A stretch of DNA of 64,000 nucleotides from positions 2,914,001 through 2,978,000 of the forward strand of contig OW818695.1 of assembly GCA_942493345.1 (NCBI GenBank). The letters run 5' to 3'. Each line of letters starts with the position of its first letter. The stretch's first letter is position 1. Position numbers and translations under genes: made by a program. The notes under the pieces were generated by a model. That model was not told where the DNA came from and did no database searches. It was given only the letters and a program-made list of their open reading frames with translations. The stretch comes from GWE2-42-39 sp942493345 (GTDB lineage Bacteria > Bacteroidota > Bacteroidia > Bacteroidales > Prolixibacteraceae). Shown here piece after piece: positions 62,669 to 64,000 of this stretch.

Positions 62669-63682
62669 ACCTGTTGTGTGAAACTATAAATTGAATAAAA
62701 TAATCGTGCATTAAGCTACTATTTAGTATTTTAAGGTTGCGAAACAAAAAATATTAAAACAAGCCATGCACGATATCAAGACGAATTTCGACAAAATTTT
62801 GGAAGTATTAAAATCCATATTGCAGAATAAGGTAGATCATACCGGTAATTTTCCAAAGGTTGGGAAGAAACCTAAGTTTTCAGATATAGAGGTAATAAGC
62901 CTTAACCTGACCAGTGAATATTTGTCAATAGACAGCGAGAACCTGCTGTTTAAAAAGTTGAACGGAGAATATATGAAAGAATTTCCGAGGTTAATTGATC
63001 GCACACAATACAATCGTCGTAAAAAATCACTCTTCCATCAGACAGAATTTGTCCGCAAACAATTAAGCCGTACTTTCAGTGAAAATGAAGAGGTGTTTGT
63101 TATTGACTCGATGCCCCTTGAGATTTGTCGAAATGCCAGGGCTTCAAGGCTAAAAATCTGCAAAGAAGATTTCTCTACCTCTCCGGCCAAAGGGTTCTGT
63201 GCCTCACAAAACCAATATTACTTTGGATATAAATTGCACGGTATCTGTACCTTTGACGGAGTATTTACCTCGATTGATCTGACTAAAGCCAATGTTCATG
63301 ATGTCAACTATTTAAAAGATGTGAAAGTTAGCCTTTCCGATTGTACCTTACTGGCAGACAAAGGATATATTGATGCCGGGCAACAATTGGATTTATTCCA
63401 TTCAGCTAACATCAGGCTGGAAACACCAATGAGAGCAAATCAGGGAAACTATAAAAAGCACCCTTACATTTTCCGCAAATCCAGGAAAAGAATTGAAACT
63501 CTATATAGCCAGTTGTGTGATCAGTTTTTAATTAGGCGAAACTATGCTAAAACATTTATCGGATTTAAAACCAGAATCTTATCAAAGATAACTGCTTTGA
63601 CAATCGTTCAATATATCAATCGGTTCATTAACAACAGACCGATCAACTTTTTGAAACATGCTATTTAATTCACACAACAGGT
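62669..63682 (+). mobile_element. IS982-family insertion sequence, complete
   Basis: 1014 bp. Perfect 14-bp terminal inverted repeats ACCTGTTGTGTGAA (62669-62682) and its complement (63669-63682). Both ends are bordered by the same 8 bases TAATTACT (62661-62668 and 63683-63690), a target-site duplication, so the insertion is recent enough to be undamaged. One transposase gene fills it. It sits between the permease pseudogene and the DUF6786 gene. Confidence 0.95.
62766..63668 (+). CDS. IS982-family transposase
   Basis: 300 aa DDE transposase: catalytic residues by position Asp114 (FVIDSMPLEICRNARAS), Asp198 (LLADKGYIDAG), Glu244 (KRIETLYSQL), the last in the usual R-K-R-I-E-T context. The N-terminal helical part (MHDIKTNFDKILEVLKSIL) and the FGYKLHGICTFDGVF segment fit the IS982/DUF772-like group. 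No frameshift or stop, ends 14 nt inside the right inverted repeat border, so the element is probably active. Confidence 0.95.
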   Translation: MHDIKTNFDKILEVLKSILQNKVDHTGNFPKVGKKPKFSDIEVISLNLTSEYLSIDSENLLFKKLNGEYMKEFPRLIDRTQYNRRKKSLFHQTEFVRKQLSRTFSENEEVFVIDSMPLEICRNARASRLKICKEDFSTSPAKGFCASQNQYYFGYKLHGICTFDGVFTSIDLTKANVHDVNYLKDVKVSLSDCTLLADKGYIDAGQQLDLFHSANIRLETPMRANQGNYKKHPYIFRKSRKRIETLYSQLCDQFLIRRNYAKTFIGFKTRILSKITALTIVQYINRFINNRPINFLKHAI

Positions 63683-63717
63683 TAATTACTATTTCTTAAT
63701 TGAAAGAATTTACTCTT

Positions 63718-64000
63718 CTATTTAAACACACCTTTAATCTCATCAACTGACACATCGAAGAGTTTTTCGGCAATTACATTTAATTGCTTTTCATCTCCTG
63801 AAATATGGAAAATACGCTGAACATGTGTAATCTGCTCTCCTGCCTTTAACAGTGCGGCAGGCGATGAACTTTCAATTTCGTAAAATGGCCCCATGATTGA
63901 ACCGTCATCTGTCGGCCCATCGTTGTATGAATTGACCGCATCTCCGCTTAACGGATCATCCTGGGCTCCCCAAATAGAATTCACATATTTCGAAGGAACA
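63718..64000 (-). CDS. DUF6786-family protein, C-terminal part (partial)
   Basis: The frame is open to the window edge; about 93 C-terminal residues are visible (VPSKYVNSIWGAQDDPLSGDA at its start). A GTG at 63984 is not a start; the reading frame continues upstream. The segment with SGDAVNSYNDGP, MGPFYEIESSSPAALLKAGE and HVQRIFHISG matches the end of DUF6786 proteins, a galactose-mutarotase-like beta-sandwich family frequent beside sugar permeases and glycosidases. Before the IS insertion its stop was ~42 nt from the permease start, so the two were probably one operon. Confidence 0.8.
   Translation of the reverse strand, partial: VPSKYVNSIWGAQDDPLSGDAVNSYNDGPTDDGSIMGPFYEIESSSPAALLKAGEQITHVQRIFHISGDEKQLNVIAEKLFDVSVDEIKGVFK

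Overview
The window looks like chromosome from a Bacteroidota bacterium, most likely Marinilabiliales/Prolixibacteraceae-like; the family assignment is inference. Evidence: a SusC/SusD pair with FecI/FecR-type regulators, two GH92 enzymes, lipoprotein signal peptides on surface-glycan proteins, a zinc-ligand-less Tgt, and promoters of the Bacteroidota type (TTTG - 19 to 21 nt - TAnnTTTG), best seen before rpmH and ispE. I see no rRNA, tRNA or CRISPR array.

Layout. 1-1.4 kb: the end of a DUF6515-like gene, a repeat-rich spacer and an AT-rich orphan gene. 1.4-6.9 kb: a tripartite RND efflux operon (adaptor, pump, outer-membrane factor) on the minus strand. 7-16 kb: CstA-type peptide/pyruvate transporter, an MMPL/HAE3 exporter, two small soluble proteins and pyruvate phosphate dikinase. 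16-26.6 kb: clpB with a palindromic candidate operator, an exopolysaccharide sugar-transferase pair, pcm, a metallo-hydrolase, gcvP and ispE. 26.8-31.1 kb: acyl-CoA carboxyltransferase with biotin carrier, then lptG and tgt. 31.3-40 kb: a plus-strand housekeeping run (glycosyltransferase, sigma factor, rsmG, rpmH which is only 52 codons, PASTA protein, rluD-type synthase, ddl, dnaB, a GATase-like protein). 40-42.7 kb: CPBP protease, MFS exporter, DUF1801 protein.

42.8-62 kb is a polysaccharide utilization locus transcribed leftward: ECF sigma factor, FecR anti-sigma, SusC with STN signalling domain, SusD, DUF3823 lipoprotein, an unassigned barrel-type putative glycosidase, GH92, an unassigned lipoprotein, a second GH92, and a GxGYxYP/F5-8C protein. 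Two GH92 alpha-mannosidases point to an alpha-mannose-containing glycan (N-glycan or mannan). SusC would sense the ligand, FecR would release the sigma factor, and the operon would be induced. On the opposite strand between fecR and susC a -7 element and a textbook terminator outline a ~98-nt antisense RNA over the susC leader, the arrangement known for DonS-type RNAs of Bacteroides.

62-64 kb: a decayed sugar permease (FucP-like) and an intact IS982-family element with 14-bp terminal repeats and an 8-bp target duplication, inserted 7 bases upstream of the permease start; removing it restores a tight pair with the DUF6786 gene that runs off the window end. The most unusual signals are the antisense RNA, a ~70-nt leader element shared by the orphan gene at 738 and the GH92 gene at 51086 at the same distance from both start codons, and the unassigned proteins of the glycan locus.
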